Positions 54,165 to 62,169 of a DNA stretch of 64,000 nucleotides are shown here, piece after piece. Under the pieces are notes generated by a model. It searched no databases and was not told the origin of the DNA. It saw nothing but the letters and a program-made list of their open reading frames with translations. The stretch's first letter is position 1. Each line of letters begins with the position of its first letter. The stretch is from Herbidospora solisilvae. Lineage in GTDB: Bacteria > Actinomycetota > Actinomycetes > Streptosporangiales > Streptosporangiaceae. Position numbers and translations under genes: made by a program. The stretch covers positions 559,312 to 623,311 of the forward strand of contig NZ_WXEW01000003.1 in NCBI RefSeq assembly GCF_009901565.1. Direction: 5' to 3'.

Positions 54165-56909
54165 GTGCCGCAGACTTCGCCATTACGGCCTGGCGACCCA
54201 ACTGAGCTGGGGGTTTACCGCATCGATGCGCGCCTTGGGGAGGGCGCGCAGGGTGTCGTGTACGCCGGGACCGCACCCGACGGGACCCCGGTCGCGATAA
54301 AACTGTTGCGCGTTACGGACGCAATCGACGCCGACTCGTTCCTTCGCGAGGTCTCCGCCGCGCGCCGCGTCGCGCAGTTCTGCACCGCTCAGGTCATCGG
54401 CGCCCACATGGACGGCGACCGCCCCTACATCGTGTCCGAGCTCGTCGACGGCGTCTCGCTGCAGCGGGTCGTCCAGCAGGAGGGCCCCCGCACCGGCGGC
54501 AACCTCCACCGGCTGGCCGTCGGCACCATCACCGCCCTGGCGGCCATCCACCGGGCCGGGATCGTCCACCGCGACTTCAAGCCGTCGAACGTGCTGCTGG
54601 CGCAGGACGGGCCGCGCGTGATCGACTTCGGCATCGCGCGGGCGCTCGACTCGTCGTCGACCCTGTCGAGCGGGGTGGTCGGGACGCCGGCGTACATGTC
54701 GCCCGAGCAGATCGAGGCCAAGCGCGTCGGGCCGCCGTCCGACATGTTCAGCTGGGCCGTGACGATGTTCTACGCGTCGACCGGGCGGCCCGCCTTCGGC
54801 CACGACAGCCTGCCCGCCGTGCTCTACCGGGTCATGAACGACACCCCCGACGTCTCGACGCTGCCCGACCTGCTGCGCCCCATCGTCGAGGCCAGCCTCG
54901 ACAAGCAGGCCGAGAACCGCCCGACCGCGAGCGAGGCCCTGTTCGCCCTCCTCGACCACCAGGTCGACGACGACCTCGACAAGTCCCTCCTGGCCGGCCT
55001 CAACGCCGCCTCGAAGAAGAAGGACAACGCGCCGCCGGCGGAGAAACCCGCGTCCGCGCCGGTCACCCCGGGCTTCGCCCCGCCCGACCCGCAGGCGCCG
55101 CATCTGCGGCCACCGGGCGAGGGCTTCCCGCCACCTGGCTATCAGGCCCAGCCGGGATATCCGCAGGGCCCGGGCCAGAGTTTCCCGCCACCCGGTTATC
55201 AGGTCCAGCCGGGGCATCCGCAGGGCCTGGGCCAGAGCTTCCCACCACCCGGCCATCAGGGACAGCCGGGCCACCCGCAGGAGCCGGGCCAGAGTTTCCC
55301 GCCACCCGGTTATCAGGTCCAGCCGGGATATCCGCAGGGGCCGGGCCAGAGTTTCCCGCCTCCGGGTCATCAGGCACAGCCCGGCTATCCGCAGGCCCCT
55401 GGATACCCGCCGCCCTACCAGCAGCCGCAACCGGGGCAGAGCTTCCCGCCGCCGGGCTACCAGGGTCCGCTCGGACCGCACCAGAGTTTTCCGCCGCCCG
55501 GATACCAGCCGCCGGCCGAGCCGAAGGCCAAGGGCAAGGCGAAGGCCAAGCCGAAGTCGAAGTCGAAGGACGTGGCGACGTCCAAGGACACACCGCCGCC
55601 GCCCCTCGACGCCGACGCGACCACCTACCACCCCCGTCCCGATCCCACCGGCGGCTGGCTCGGCGAGGCGCCGCCCACGAAGAGCAGGGCGGGCCTGGTC
55701 ACCGGGGTCCTGGTCGGCGTGCTCGGGGTGGCGGCGACCGCGCTGTTCCTCGTGCCGAACCTCTTCGGCGACGAGGACGAGCCCGAGAAGATCCCCGTCG
55801 CCGCCCAGGGCGGGGTCACCGACGCGCCCGTGACCCAGCTGCCGAGCACCACCACCTCGGCCTCGGTCCCGTCGCCGGCGGCGGCCTCGTTGTCGCCGAC
55901 CACCGCGCCGTCACCGTCGCCCAGCCCGACGCCGACCGTGGCGCCGGTGCCCGAACTCGGCAAGCAGGACGGCGGCTCCCTGGCCGGCCACCGGAGCTCC
56001 ATCTACTCCGTCGCCGTCGGCGGCGACAAGGACAAGCCCGTCGTCGTCACCGCCAGCGTCGACCGGTCGGTCCGGATGTGGAGCGCCGAGTCGCACAAGG
56101 CGCTCGGCAAGCCGATCTACGCCCACGGCGACTGGGTCTACGCCGTCGCCACGGCCGAGGTCAACGGCCGCCCGCTCGCCGTCACCGGCAGCCGCGACGG
56201 CTCGGTCCGCGTCTGGGACGTCGAGAAGCGCAAGGCCGTCGGCGGCGGCCTGTGGGGCCACGGCGACTCCGTCTACACGGTCGCCATCGGCAAGGTCGGC
56301 GCCAAGTGGGTGGCCGCCTCCGCGGGCGCCGATGGCCGCATCAGGTTGTGGGACCTGAAGACCCGTCAGCCCATCGGCGGCGGCATCAGGGCCCACAAGA
56401 ACGTGATCAACTGGCTGGCCTTCGGCCAGGTCGGCGACAAGACCGTCATCGTCTCGGCCAGTGAGGACAAGAGTCTCAAGGTCTGGGACGCCTCGTCCGG
56501 CAAGCAGTACGGCAAGACCTTCAGGGGCCACGGCAAGCCCGTCTACTCCGTCACCACCGGCGAGGTCGACGGCAAGGCCGTCGCCATCTCGGGCGGCCAG
56601 GACAAGAAGGTCCGCGTCTGGGACCTGAAGACCGGCAAGCAGGTGGGCAAGAGCCTGACGGGCCACAAGGACAACGTCTACTCGGTGGCCTACCGCGAGA
56701 TCGGCGGCCACCCGATGGCGGTCTCCGGCTCCACCGACGGCACGCTCCGGATGTGGGACCTGGAGGAGTCGGAGGAGGCCGGCAAGCCGGTGAAGGCCCA
56801 CGACGGCAAGAACGTCTACTCGGTCGGCTTCGCCGACGTCGACGGCGAGACGGTCGTCGTCTCGGCCGGGGAGGACAAGCGGGTCAGGTTCTGGAAGCTG
56901 GAGGACTAG
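54165..56909 (+). CDS. Ser/Thr protein kinase with Pro-rich linker, TM segment and WD40 propeller
   Basis: 914 residues from a GTG. Kinase domain (~17-275): Gly loop 'LGEGAQGVVY', Lys46, HRD 135-137 in 'HRDFKPSN', DFG 154-156, 'GTPAYMSPEQ'. Residues ~300-450 are tandem 'PGQSFPPPGYQ'-type repeats and a Lys/Ala stretch; a membrane segment sits at ~505-527; a WD40 propeller of six to seven blades (~580-914, each with 'VRVWD' or 'RMWD' cores) lies outside. A surface propeller linked to a cytoplasmic kinase suggests sensing of an extracellular partner. Its 3' end overlaps the convergent gene by four bases. Confidence 0.92.
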   Translation: MPQTSPLRPGDPTELGVYRIDARLGEGAQGVVYAGTAPDGTPVAIKLLRVTDAIDADSFLREVSAARRVAQFCTAQVIGAHMDGDRPYIVSELVDGVSLQRVVQQEGPRTGGNLHRLAVGTITALAAIHRAGIVHRDFKPSNVLLAQDGPRVIDFGIARALDSSSTLSSGVVGTPAYMSPEQIEAKRVGPPSDMFSWAVTMFYASTGRPAFGHDSLPAVLYRVMNDTPDVSTLPDLLRPIVEASLDKQAENRPTASEALFALLDHQVDDDLDKSLLAGLNAASKKKDNAPPAEKPASAPVTPGFAPPDPQAPHLRPPGEGFPPPGYQAQPGYPQGPGQSFPPPGYQVQPGHPQGLGQSFPPPGHQGQPGHPQEPGQSFPPPGYQVQPGYPQGPGQSFPPPGHQAQPGYPQAPGYPPPYQQPQPGQSFPPPGYQGPLGPHQSFPPPGYQPPAEPKAKGKAKAKPKSKSKDVATSKDTPPPPLDADATTYHPRPDPTGGWLGEAPPTKSRAGLVTGVLVGVLGVAATALFLVPNLFGDEDEPEKIPVAAQGGVTDAPVTQLPSTTTSASVPSPAAASLSPTTAPSPSPSPTPTVAPVPELGKQDGGSLAGHRSSIYSVAVGGDKDKPVVVTASVDRSVRMWSAESHKALGKPIYAHGDWVYAVATAEVNGRPLAVTGSRDGSVRVWDVEKRKAVGGGLWGHGDSVYTVAIGKVGAKWVAASAGADGRIRLWDLKTRQPIGGGIRAHKNVINWLAFGQVGDKTVIVSASEDKSLKVWDASSGKQYGKTFRGHGKPVYSVTTGEVDGKAVAISGGQDKKVRVWDLKTGKQVGKSLTGHKDNVYSVAYREIGGHPMAVSGSTDGTLRMWDLEESEEAGKPVKAHDGKNVYSVGFADVDGETVVVSAGEDKRVRFWKLED

Positions 56910-57631
56910 GCGCGGAGTTGTTCGAGGATCGCGTGGTGGGCGGCGACCCGCGCCCGGCGTACCGCATGATCGAGGGCCTTCAGCGCCTCGCGGCGCGCGG
57001 TGACCTGACCGGAGGTCAGCCCGCGCTCCTCGGCCAGCCGCAGCGCGAGCGAGAGGCGGGCCGCGAGGTGGCCGACGCGGTGGGCGCGGCCGGGGTAGCC
57101 GGGCGCCAGCGCGCCGTCGACGTGGTCGAGCGCCGGGAAGCCCTGCATGGGCCCGTCGACCGAGGTCAGCGCGTCGGTCGCCGACCGCATCGCGGCCGAC
57201 AGGGCCCGCTCGGCGTCGGCGAGCTGCGGCACGTCGGCGTCGGCGACGTGGGCGTCGTGGACGGTCCACCGGATGCCCGAATAGGACGAGCCGCGCCGGT
57301 CGGGGGAGGGCACCAGCCCGAACCGCCGGGTGCCGAGCACGGCGATGACGGCCTGCCCCGCTTCGAGCGCGGCGCCGTTGAAGACCGGCGGCCCGGTGAG
57401 GCCGAGAAGGTCACCGGGGATGGGCAGCGCCAGCCGGAACGACGACAGTCCGGTCGCCCGCAGTTCGGCGAGGAAGACGCGCAGCGGCGACTCGCCAGTG
57501 ATATCCGTCACGATCTGGGGACCGGCCACCCGCTCAAGGGCGTCGACGGCGTCGTCGAGACCGGCGTGGCCGGTCAGCCAGGCGTTCCCCCAGGAGACCA
57601 GGGCCGCGGAGATCGGTGAATCGGTGCGCAC
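56906..57631 (-). CDS. Hypothetical protein, ~241 aa
   Basis: Begins at a GTG at 57631 (another GTG three codons upstream is possible). A soluble alpha/beta N-terminal ~140 residues ('GLSSFRLALPIPGDLLGL', 'AVIAVLGTRRFGLVP') precedes a helical, Ala/Arg-rich C-terminal part. No signal peptide or catalytic motif. Not recognised. The extension of the open frame to 58627 only shadows the ABC gene. It is divergent from the ABC ATPase gene. Confidence 0.75.
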   Translation of the reverse strand: MRTDSPISAALVSWGNAWLTGHAGLDDAVDALERVAGPQIVTDITGESPLRVFLAELRATGLSSFRLALPIPGDLLGLTGPPVFNGAALEAGQAVIAVLGTRRFGLVPSPDRRGSSYSGIRWTVHDAHVADADVPQLADAERALSAAMRSATDALTSVDGPMQGFPALDHVDGALAPGYPGRAHRVGHLAARLSLALRLAEERGLTSGQVTARREALKALDHAVRRARVAAHHAILEQLRA

Positions 57632-57676
57632 CCCAACCACGATAAGGCAATAGATTTTACGCGGACGGATTCGGAC

Positions 57677-58480
57677 GTGAGGGGGATCGTCGTGGGCGGT
57701 CAGGTGCTCAACATGCGTGGCGTCGCCATCCGGCGCGACGGCGCGATCCTGGTGCGCGACATCGACTGGGCGGTGGCCGAAGACGAACGCTGGGTGGTGA
57801 TCGGCCCCAACGGCGCCGGCAAGACCACACTGCTGCAGATCGCCGCCGCGCTGCTGTTCCCCACCGACGGCCACGTCGACATCCTGGGCGAGCGCCTGGG
57901 GCAGACCGACGTGTTCGAGCTGCGTCCGCGCATCGGCCTGGCCAGCTCGGCGCTGGCCGAGAAGGTCCCGCCGGAGGAGAAGGTCATCGACCTCGTGCTG
58001 ACCGCCTCCTACGCCATCCTGGGCCGCTGGACCGAAGAGTACGACTCCCACGACGTCACCCGCGCCGTCGAGCTGATCGACCAGCTCGGCTGCGCCCACC
58101 TGATCCGCCGCCGGTTCGGCACCCTGTCCGAGGGTGAGCGCAAGCGCGTCCAGATCGCCCGTGCCCTCATGCCCGACCCCGAGCTGCTGCTGCTCGACGA
58201 GCCGGCCGCCGGGCTCGACGTCGGCGCCCGCGAAGATCTGGTAAGGCGCCTTTCCCAGCTCGCGCAGGACCCGAAGGCGCCGACGATGGTGCTCGTCACC
58301 CACCACGTCGAGGAGATCCCGGCCGGGTTCACCCACGCGCTGATGCTCCGGCACGGTTCGATCGTCGCCCAGGGCCCGATCGACTACGTGATGACCGGCG
58401 ACAACCTGTCGAAGACGTTCGGGGTGCCGCTGGGGCTGGAGAGGAACGCGTCCGGTCGTTGGTACGCCCGGCCATTCTGA
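57677..58480 (+). CDS. ABC-type ATPase (single ATP-binding cassette protein)
   Basis: 267 residues from a GTG at 57677 (another GTG at 57692). Walker A 'GPNGAGKTTLLQ' (~44-51), signature 'LSEGERKRVQIARAL', Walker B 'LLLLDEPAAGLD', H-loop 'VTHHVEEIP'. No permease gene is next to it; related lone ATPases have been linked to metal or molybdate uptake-like systems, but its partner is unknown. AT-rich DNA and a hairpin separate it from the SPFH gene. Confidence 0.88.
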   Translation: MRGIVVGGQVLNMRGVAIRRDGAILVRDIDWAVAEDERWVVIGPNGAGKTTLLQIAAALLFPTDGHVDILGERLGQTDVFELRPRIGLASSALAEKVPPEEKVIDLVLTASYAILGRWTEEYDSHDVTRAVELIDQLGCAHLIRRRFGTLSEGERKRVQIARALMPDPELLLLDEPAAGLDVGAREDLVRRLSQLAQDPKAPTMVLVTHHVEEIPAGFTHALMLRHGSIVAQGPIDYVMTGDNLSKTFGVPLGLERNASGRWYARPF

Positions 58481-58525
58481 TATTTCGTTCTTTTTCCTCT
58501 TGTAAAGCGTCGTCCAAATATCATT

Positions 58526-58551
58526 CACTCCAGTCGTCACAGACTGGAGTG
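58526..58551 (+). promoter_or_regulatory. Hairpin covering the ribosome-binding site of the SPFH gene
   Basis: CACTCCAGTC and GACTGGAGTG pair perfectly around a six-base loop. The GGAG at 58546-58549, eight bases before the ATG at 58557, lies inside the 3' arm. If transcribed, the fold would hide the ribosome-binding site; it could equally be an operator. Confidence 0.6.
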
Positions 58552-58556
58552 GACGC

Positions 58557-59498
58557 ATGACCCAGCTCGTCATCACCCTCGTCGTGGTCTTCCTCGCCGC
58601 GTTCGCGCTGGCCCGGACGATTCGCATCGTGCCGCAGGCGACGGCGAGAATCGTCGAACGGTTCGGTCGATATCACCGCACTCTGAACGCGGGACTGAAC
58701 ATCGTCGTGCCGTTCATCGACCGCATCAAGGTCGAGGTCGACCTGCGCGAACAGGTGGTGACGTTCCCTCCCCAGCCGGTCATCACGTCCGACAACCTGG
58801 TCGTCTCCATCGACACGGTCATCTACTTCCAGGTGACCGATCCGAAGGCGGCGACGTACGAGATCGCGAGCTTCATCGTCGCGGTCGAGCAGCTGACCGT
58901 GACGACCCTGCGCAACGTGGTCGGCGGAATGGACCTCGAACGCACGCTGACCTCCCGCGAGGAGATCAACACCGAGCTGCGCGGGGTGCTCGACGACGCG
59001 ACCGGCCGCTGGGGCATCCGGGTCAACCGGGTCGAGCTGAAGGCCATCGACCCGCCCGCCTCCATCCAGGACTCGATGGAGAAGCAGATGCGCGCCGACC
59101 GTGACAAGCGCGCCGCGATCCTCACCGCCGAGGGCAACAAGCAGTCGGCCATCCTCACCGCCCAGGGCGAGCGCGAGGCGGCCGTACTGAAGGCACGCGG
59201 CGAGGCCGAGGCCGTGGTGCTGCGGGCGCAGGCCGAGGCGGAGGCCCGCGCGATGCGGGCGAAGGGCGAGGCCGACGCGATCGGCATGGTCTTCAAGGCC
59301 ATCCACGACGGCAACCCCGACGAGCGGCTGCTGGCCTACCAGTACCTGACGACACTGCCGCAGATCGCCAAGGGCGACGCGAATAAGTTGTGGATCGTCC
59401 CCTCGGAGATGGGCAAGGCCCTGGAGTCCTTAGGAGGCCTCTTCCAGCCCCAGAGCAAGCCCGACAAAGACCTCCCCGTCAAGCCTCCCGCGACCTGA
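58557..59498 (+). CDS. SPFH/Band 7 membrane protein (stomatin-like)
   Basis: 313 residues. An N-terminal membrane segment (~3-20), then the SPFH domain ('GLNIVVPFIDRIKVEVDLRE', 'QVVTFPPQPVITSDNL', 'AIDPPASIQDSM'), a Glu/Ala/Arg-rich coiled coil (~185-255) and a short tail. Stomatin-like oligomers organise membrane patches and quality control. The NfeD-like partner often found beside it is absent. Possible translational control by the hairpin upstream. Confidence 0.92.
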   Translation: MTQLVITLVVVFLAAFALARTIRIVPQATARIVERFGRYHRTLNAGLNIVVPFIDRIKVEVDLREQVVTFPPQPVITSDNLVVSIDTVIYFQVTDPKAATYEIASFIVAVEQLTVTTLRNVVGGMDLERTLTSREEINTELRGVLDDATGRWGIRVNRVELKAIDPPASIQDSMEKQMRADRDKRAAILTAEGNKQSAILTAQGEREAAVLKARGEAEAVVLRAQAEAEARAMRAKGEADAIGMVFKAIHDGNPDERLLAYQYLTTLPQIAKGDANKLWIVPSEMGKALESLGGLFQPQSKPDKDLPVKPPAT

Positions 59499-59566
59499 CC
59501 GGAAGTCCCGCCCCCGTGTCCTGAGCTCGGGCCGCTGCCGCCTAGGATTCCGTCAGCCGGTACGAG

Positions 59567-60334
59567 ATGAGGATCTGTGACACCGTGTTGACGGCGTGGG
59601 AAGCGGCCGCGGTGTTCGCGGCCGGGATCGGGGCGGGCGGCATCAACGCCGTCGTCGGCTCCGGTTCGCTGATCACGTTCCCGACGCTGCTCGCGGTGGG
59701 TTATCCGCCGATCGTCGCGAACGTGTCCAACAACATCGGGCTGGTGCCCGGCGGCGTCACCGGCGTGCTCGGCTACCGGGCCGAGCTCCGGGGGCAGCGC
59801 GCCCGGCTGACCAGGCTCGCCGCCGCCTCGGTCCTGGGGTCGCTGGTCGGCGGGTTCCTGCTGCTCCGGCTCCCGGCCCAGGCCTTCGACGTGATCGTGC
59901 CGGTGCTGATCGCCATCGCGTGCGTGCTGGTGGTCATCCAGCCCTGGGTGGCCGGCTGGATCTCCCATCGCCGCCGTTCGGAACACGGCGGGCCGTGGCT
60001 CTGGCTGGGAATCTTCGGGGCCGGCATGTACGGGGGCTACTTCGGCGCCGCCCAGGGGGTCGTGCTCATCGGGCTGATGGGGGTGTTCCTCGACGAGGAG
60101 CTCCAGCGCCTCAACGCGGCCAAGAACCTGCTGTCGCTGCTGGTCAACTTCACCGCGGCGGTGCTGTTCGTGGTGATCGCCGAGGTCGACTGGACCGTGG
60201 TCGCGCTGATCGCGCTCGGTTCGGCGATCGGCGGATTCGTGGGCGCCCGGATCGGGCGGCGTATTCCCGCGCCCATCCTGCGGGGGGTGATCGTCGTGGT
60301 GGGGATCACGGCGATCGTGAAGTTGTTGGCCTGA
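59567..60334 (+). CDS. TSUP-family sulfite/sulfonate exporter-like permease (TauE/SafE)
   Basis: 255 residues with seven to eight membrane helices. The TauE/SafE signature 'GAGGINAVVGSGSLITFPTLL' (split here) is at the N-terminus and a second similar motif 'GGYFGAAQGVVLI' at the middle, reflecting the inverted duplication of the family. Such permeases move sulfite, sulfoacetate or related organosulfur anions; the substrate is not clear. Start may be the ATG at 59567 or a GTG six codons later. Confidence 0.88.
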   Translation: MRICDTVLTAWEAAAVFAAGIGAGGINAVVGSGSLITFPTLLAVGYPPIVANVSNNIGLVPGGVTGVLGYRAELRGQRARLTRLAAASVLGSLVGGFLLLRLPAQAFDVIVPVLIAIACVLVVIQPWVAGWISHRRRSEHGGPWLWLGIFGAGMYGGYFGAAQGVVLIGLMGVFLDEELQRLNAAKNLLSLLVNFTAAVLFVVIAEVDWTVVALIALGSAIGGFVGARIGRRIPAPILRGVIVVVGITAIVKLLA

Positions 60335-60363
60335 TTTATGCGTACAAATTATCGAAAACGGGT

Positions 60364-60603
60364 ATGAAACCCCATGTGAAAGGGGATCGCGTAGAAATCG
60401 TCATCGACGCCGGAGGAACCCCCCGCACCTACGAGGTCATCGCGACGAAGGCCGGCCGCCGGGTCGAGGTGACCACCGGCCGGGGTGTCGTCGAGGTCTC
60501 CGAAGTGACCAGGAACGGAACTCCGGTCCGCACCGCCCGGTTCATGCAGAGCCGGGTGCTCGCCCTGGTGGAGCACCCGATCGACGCTAACGAGCCGGCC
60601 TGA
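60364..60603 (+). CDS. Small hypothetical beta-rich protein
   Basis: 79 residues from the ATG at 60364. Short beta-strand pattern ('GDRVEIVIDAGGTPRTYEVIATKAG'-like region, split into strands) with no signal or membrane segment. Its DNA upstream is unusually AT-rich ('TTTATGCGTACAAATTATCG'), which likely holds the promoter. The 3' end overlaps the convergent Rieske gene by 17 bases. Not recognised. Confidence 0.62.
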   Translation: MKPHVKGDRVEIVIDAGGTPRTYEVIATKAGRRVEVTTGRGVVEVSEVTRNGTPVRTARFMQSRVLALVEHPIDANEPA

Positions 60604-61495
60604 CCTGAACCACGCCGTCGCGGCGCACCCTCGTCTCGAACGAGGGCTGCCTCGCCGTCGCCGGGCCGTGGATCACCGCGCCGTCGGCGATCCGGAACAC
60701 GCTGCCGTGCCACGGGCACACCACGCACGGCTCGCCGTTCTCGATCGTCACCCGGCCCTGGTGCAGCGGCCCGGCCAGATGGGAACACCCGTCGGCCAGC
60801 ACCGTCACGCCCTCGCCCAGCCGCAGCACGAACAGGTCGATGTAGCCCAGGCGGCGGGCGACGGGCCGCCCGTTGGGCAGGTCGCTGATCGGGCCGAGGT
60901 CGTGCCAGCCGGTCGGCACCAGATGGCTGACCTGCTCGGCGTGGTTGGCCCCCGCCGCGAGCCGGTAGGCCAGGTGGCCGCCCAGGTAGGCGCCGGCGCT
61001 CGCGGCCATCAGGCCCGCCGTCGCGAAGAACCGCCCGGCCCTCTCGCGCCCGGCGATCCGGAACGCCAGCGAACCGGCGTAGAAGCCCACGGCGGCGGCG
61101 TTGGCGATGGCGTGCACGAACCCGACCCGCTGCTGCTCACGGTGCAGGGCCGACCAGTCGGTGACCCCCGCCGCGGCGGTCGGCAACGCGGTCGCCAGGC
61201 CGGCGGCCAGAACGGTTCGGGCGGCCATGGGGTCGGACTTGGTCGCGTCGAGGATGGCGGTGGCCACGAAACAGCCCACGGCCACGGTCGCCAGCGGCGG
61301 GTGCACCGGATGGCCGATCGGCACGCCGTGGAGCGCGTCACGCACCCAGCCGGGCCCGATCCGCGATCTGACCGCCTTCGCGAGCCCCCTGATCGGCCGG
61401 TCGAGCGCGGTCGCGTGTTCGAGCCGGTCGAGGAGATCGCCGCCGCCATTGCCGATTTTGCGTGGCTTCGCGGACTTCTCGGTTGATCTGTCCAT
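60587..61495 (-). CDS. DUF2231 membrane protein fused to a Rieske [2Fe-2S] domain
   Basis: 302 residues from the ATG at 61495, behind GGGGGT. The N-terminal DUF2231-like part has several hydrophobic helices (~60-200, 'GVPIGHPVHPPLATVAVG'). The C-terminal Rieske domain carries 'CSHLAGPLHQG' and 'CPWHGSVF', the two Cys-His ligand pairs. The fusion is frequent in actinobacteria and may be a redox chain component or membrane electron carrier. No operon partner is visible. Confidence 0.9.
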   Translation of the reverse strand: MDRSTEKSAKPRKIGNGGGDLLDRLEHATALDRPIRGLAKAVRSRIGPGWVRDALHGVPIGHPVHPPLATVAVGCFVATAILDATKSDPMAARTVLAAGLATALPTAAAGVTDWSALHREQQRVGFVHAIANAAAVGFYAGSLAFRIAGRERAGRFFATAGLMAASAGAYLGGHLAYRLAAGANHAEQVSHLVPTGWHDLGPISDLPNGRPVARRLGYIDLFVLRLGEGVTVLADGCSHLAGPLHQGRVTIENGEPCVVCPWHGSVFRIADGAVIHGPATARQPSFETRVRRDGVVQVRPAR

Positions 61496-61543
61496 CGATG
61501 TCACCCCCTGACACGACGTACCCGGCCTGTCAGGAGACGAACA

Positions 61544-62146
61544 TCATCGGGCGAGGTGACCTCGCAGGACCGACGTCTCCACCAGATCGTGGGCGTAGGC
61601 GCCCAGGGTGGGGGAGCCCTCCTCGATGATCGCCACGTTGGCGAGCACCTGCGAGGCGGTGACCTTGTAGAGCGCCCAGGTGCCGCCGTCGTTGTGGTGG
61701 TTGGCCATGATCGGCGCGAGCCGGTCGAGGGCCTTGGCGTAGCGGGCCTCCGGGGTCTGCCGGGCCTCGAACTCGTCCCACAACTCCCGCAGGGGCCCGG
61801 CCTGGTCGCTCGGCAGCAGCCCGAAGATCCGGTCGGCGGCGGCCCGCTCGGCCGCCTCCTGCGCCTCGACGGCCACCCGGTCGTAGATGAAGGTGTCACC
61901 GGCGTCGATCTCGACGATGTCGTGGACGAGCAGCATGCGCACCACCCGGTCGATGTCGGTGCCCTCGGGGGCGTGCTCGGCCATCACCAGCGCCCAGACG
62001 CCGAGCTGCCAGGAGTGCTCGGCGTCGTTCTCGCGGCGCGATCCGTCGATGAGGGTGTTCCGGCGGATGACACGCTTCAGCTTGTCGATCTCCACCACGA
62101 AGGCGAGCTGAGCGTCGAGGCGATCCCGGTGCTGCGCGATGGTCAC
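61544..62146 (-). CDS. HD-domain hydrolase (YfbR/HDDC2-like)
   Basis: 200 residues from a GTG at 62146. Metal ligands: 'ENDAEHSWQLG' and 'LLVHDIVEIDAGD' give H...HD...D. 'NHHNDGGTW' is the later region of the family. Such proteins hydrolyse deoxynucleoside 5'-monophosphates; that activity is inferred. It is separated from the oxidoreductase by 23 bases on the same strand and may be read through from it. Confidence 0.88.
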   Translation of the reverse strand: MTIAQHRDRLDAQLAFVVEIDKLKRVIRRNTLIDGSRRENDAEHSWQLGVWALVMAEHAPEGTDIDRVVRMLLVHDIVEIDAGDTFIYDRVAVEAQEAAERAAADRIFGLLPSDQAGPLRELWDEFEARQTPEARYAKALDRLAPIMANHHNDGGTWALYKVTASQVLANVAIIEEGSPTLGAYAHDLVETSVLRGHLAR

Positions 62147-62169
62147 CGCGCCACCCTATTCCGTGGTGA

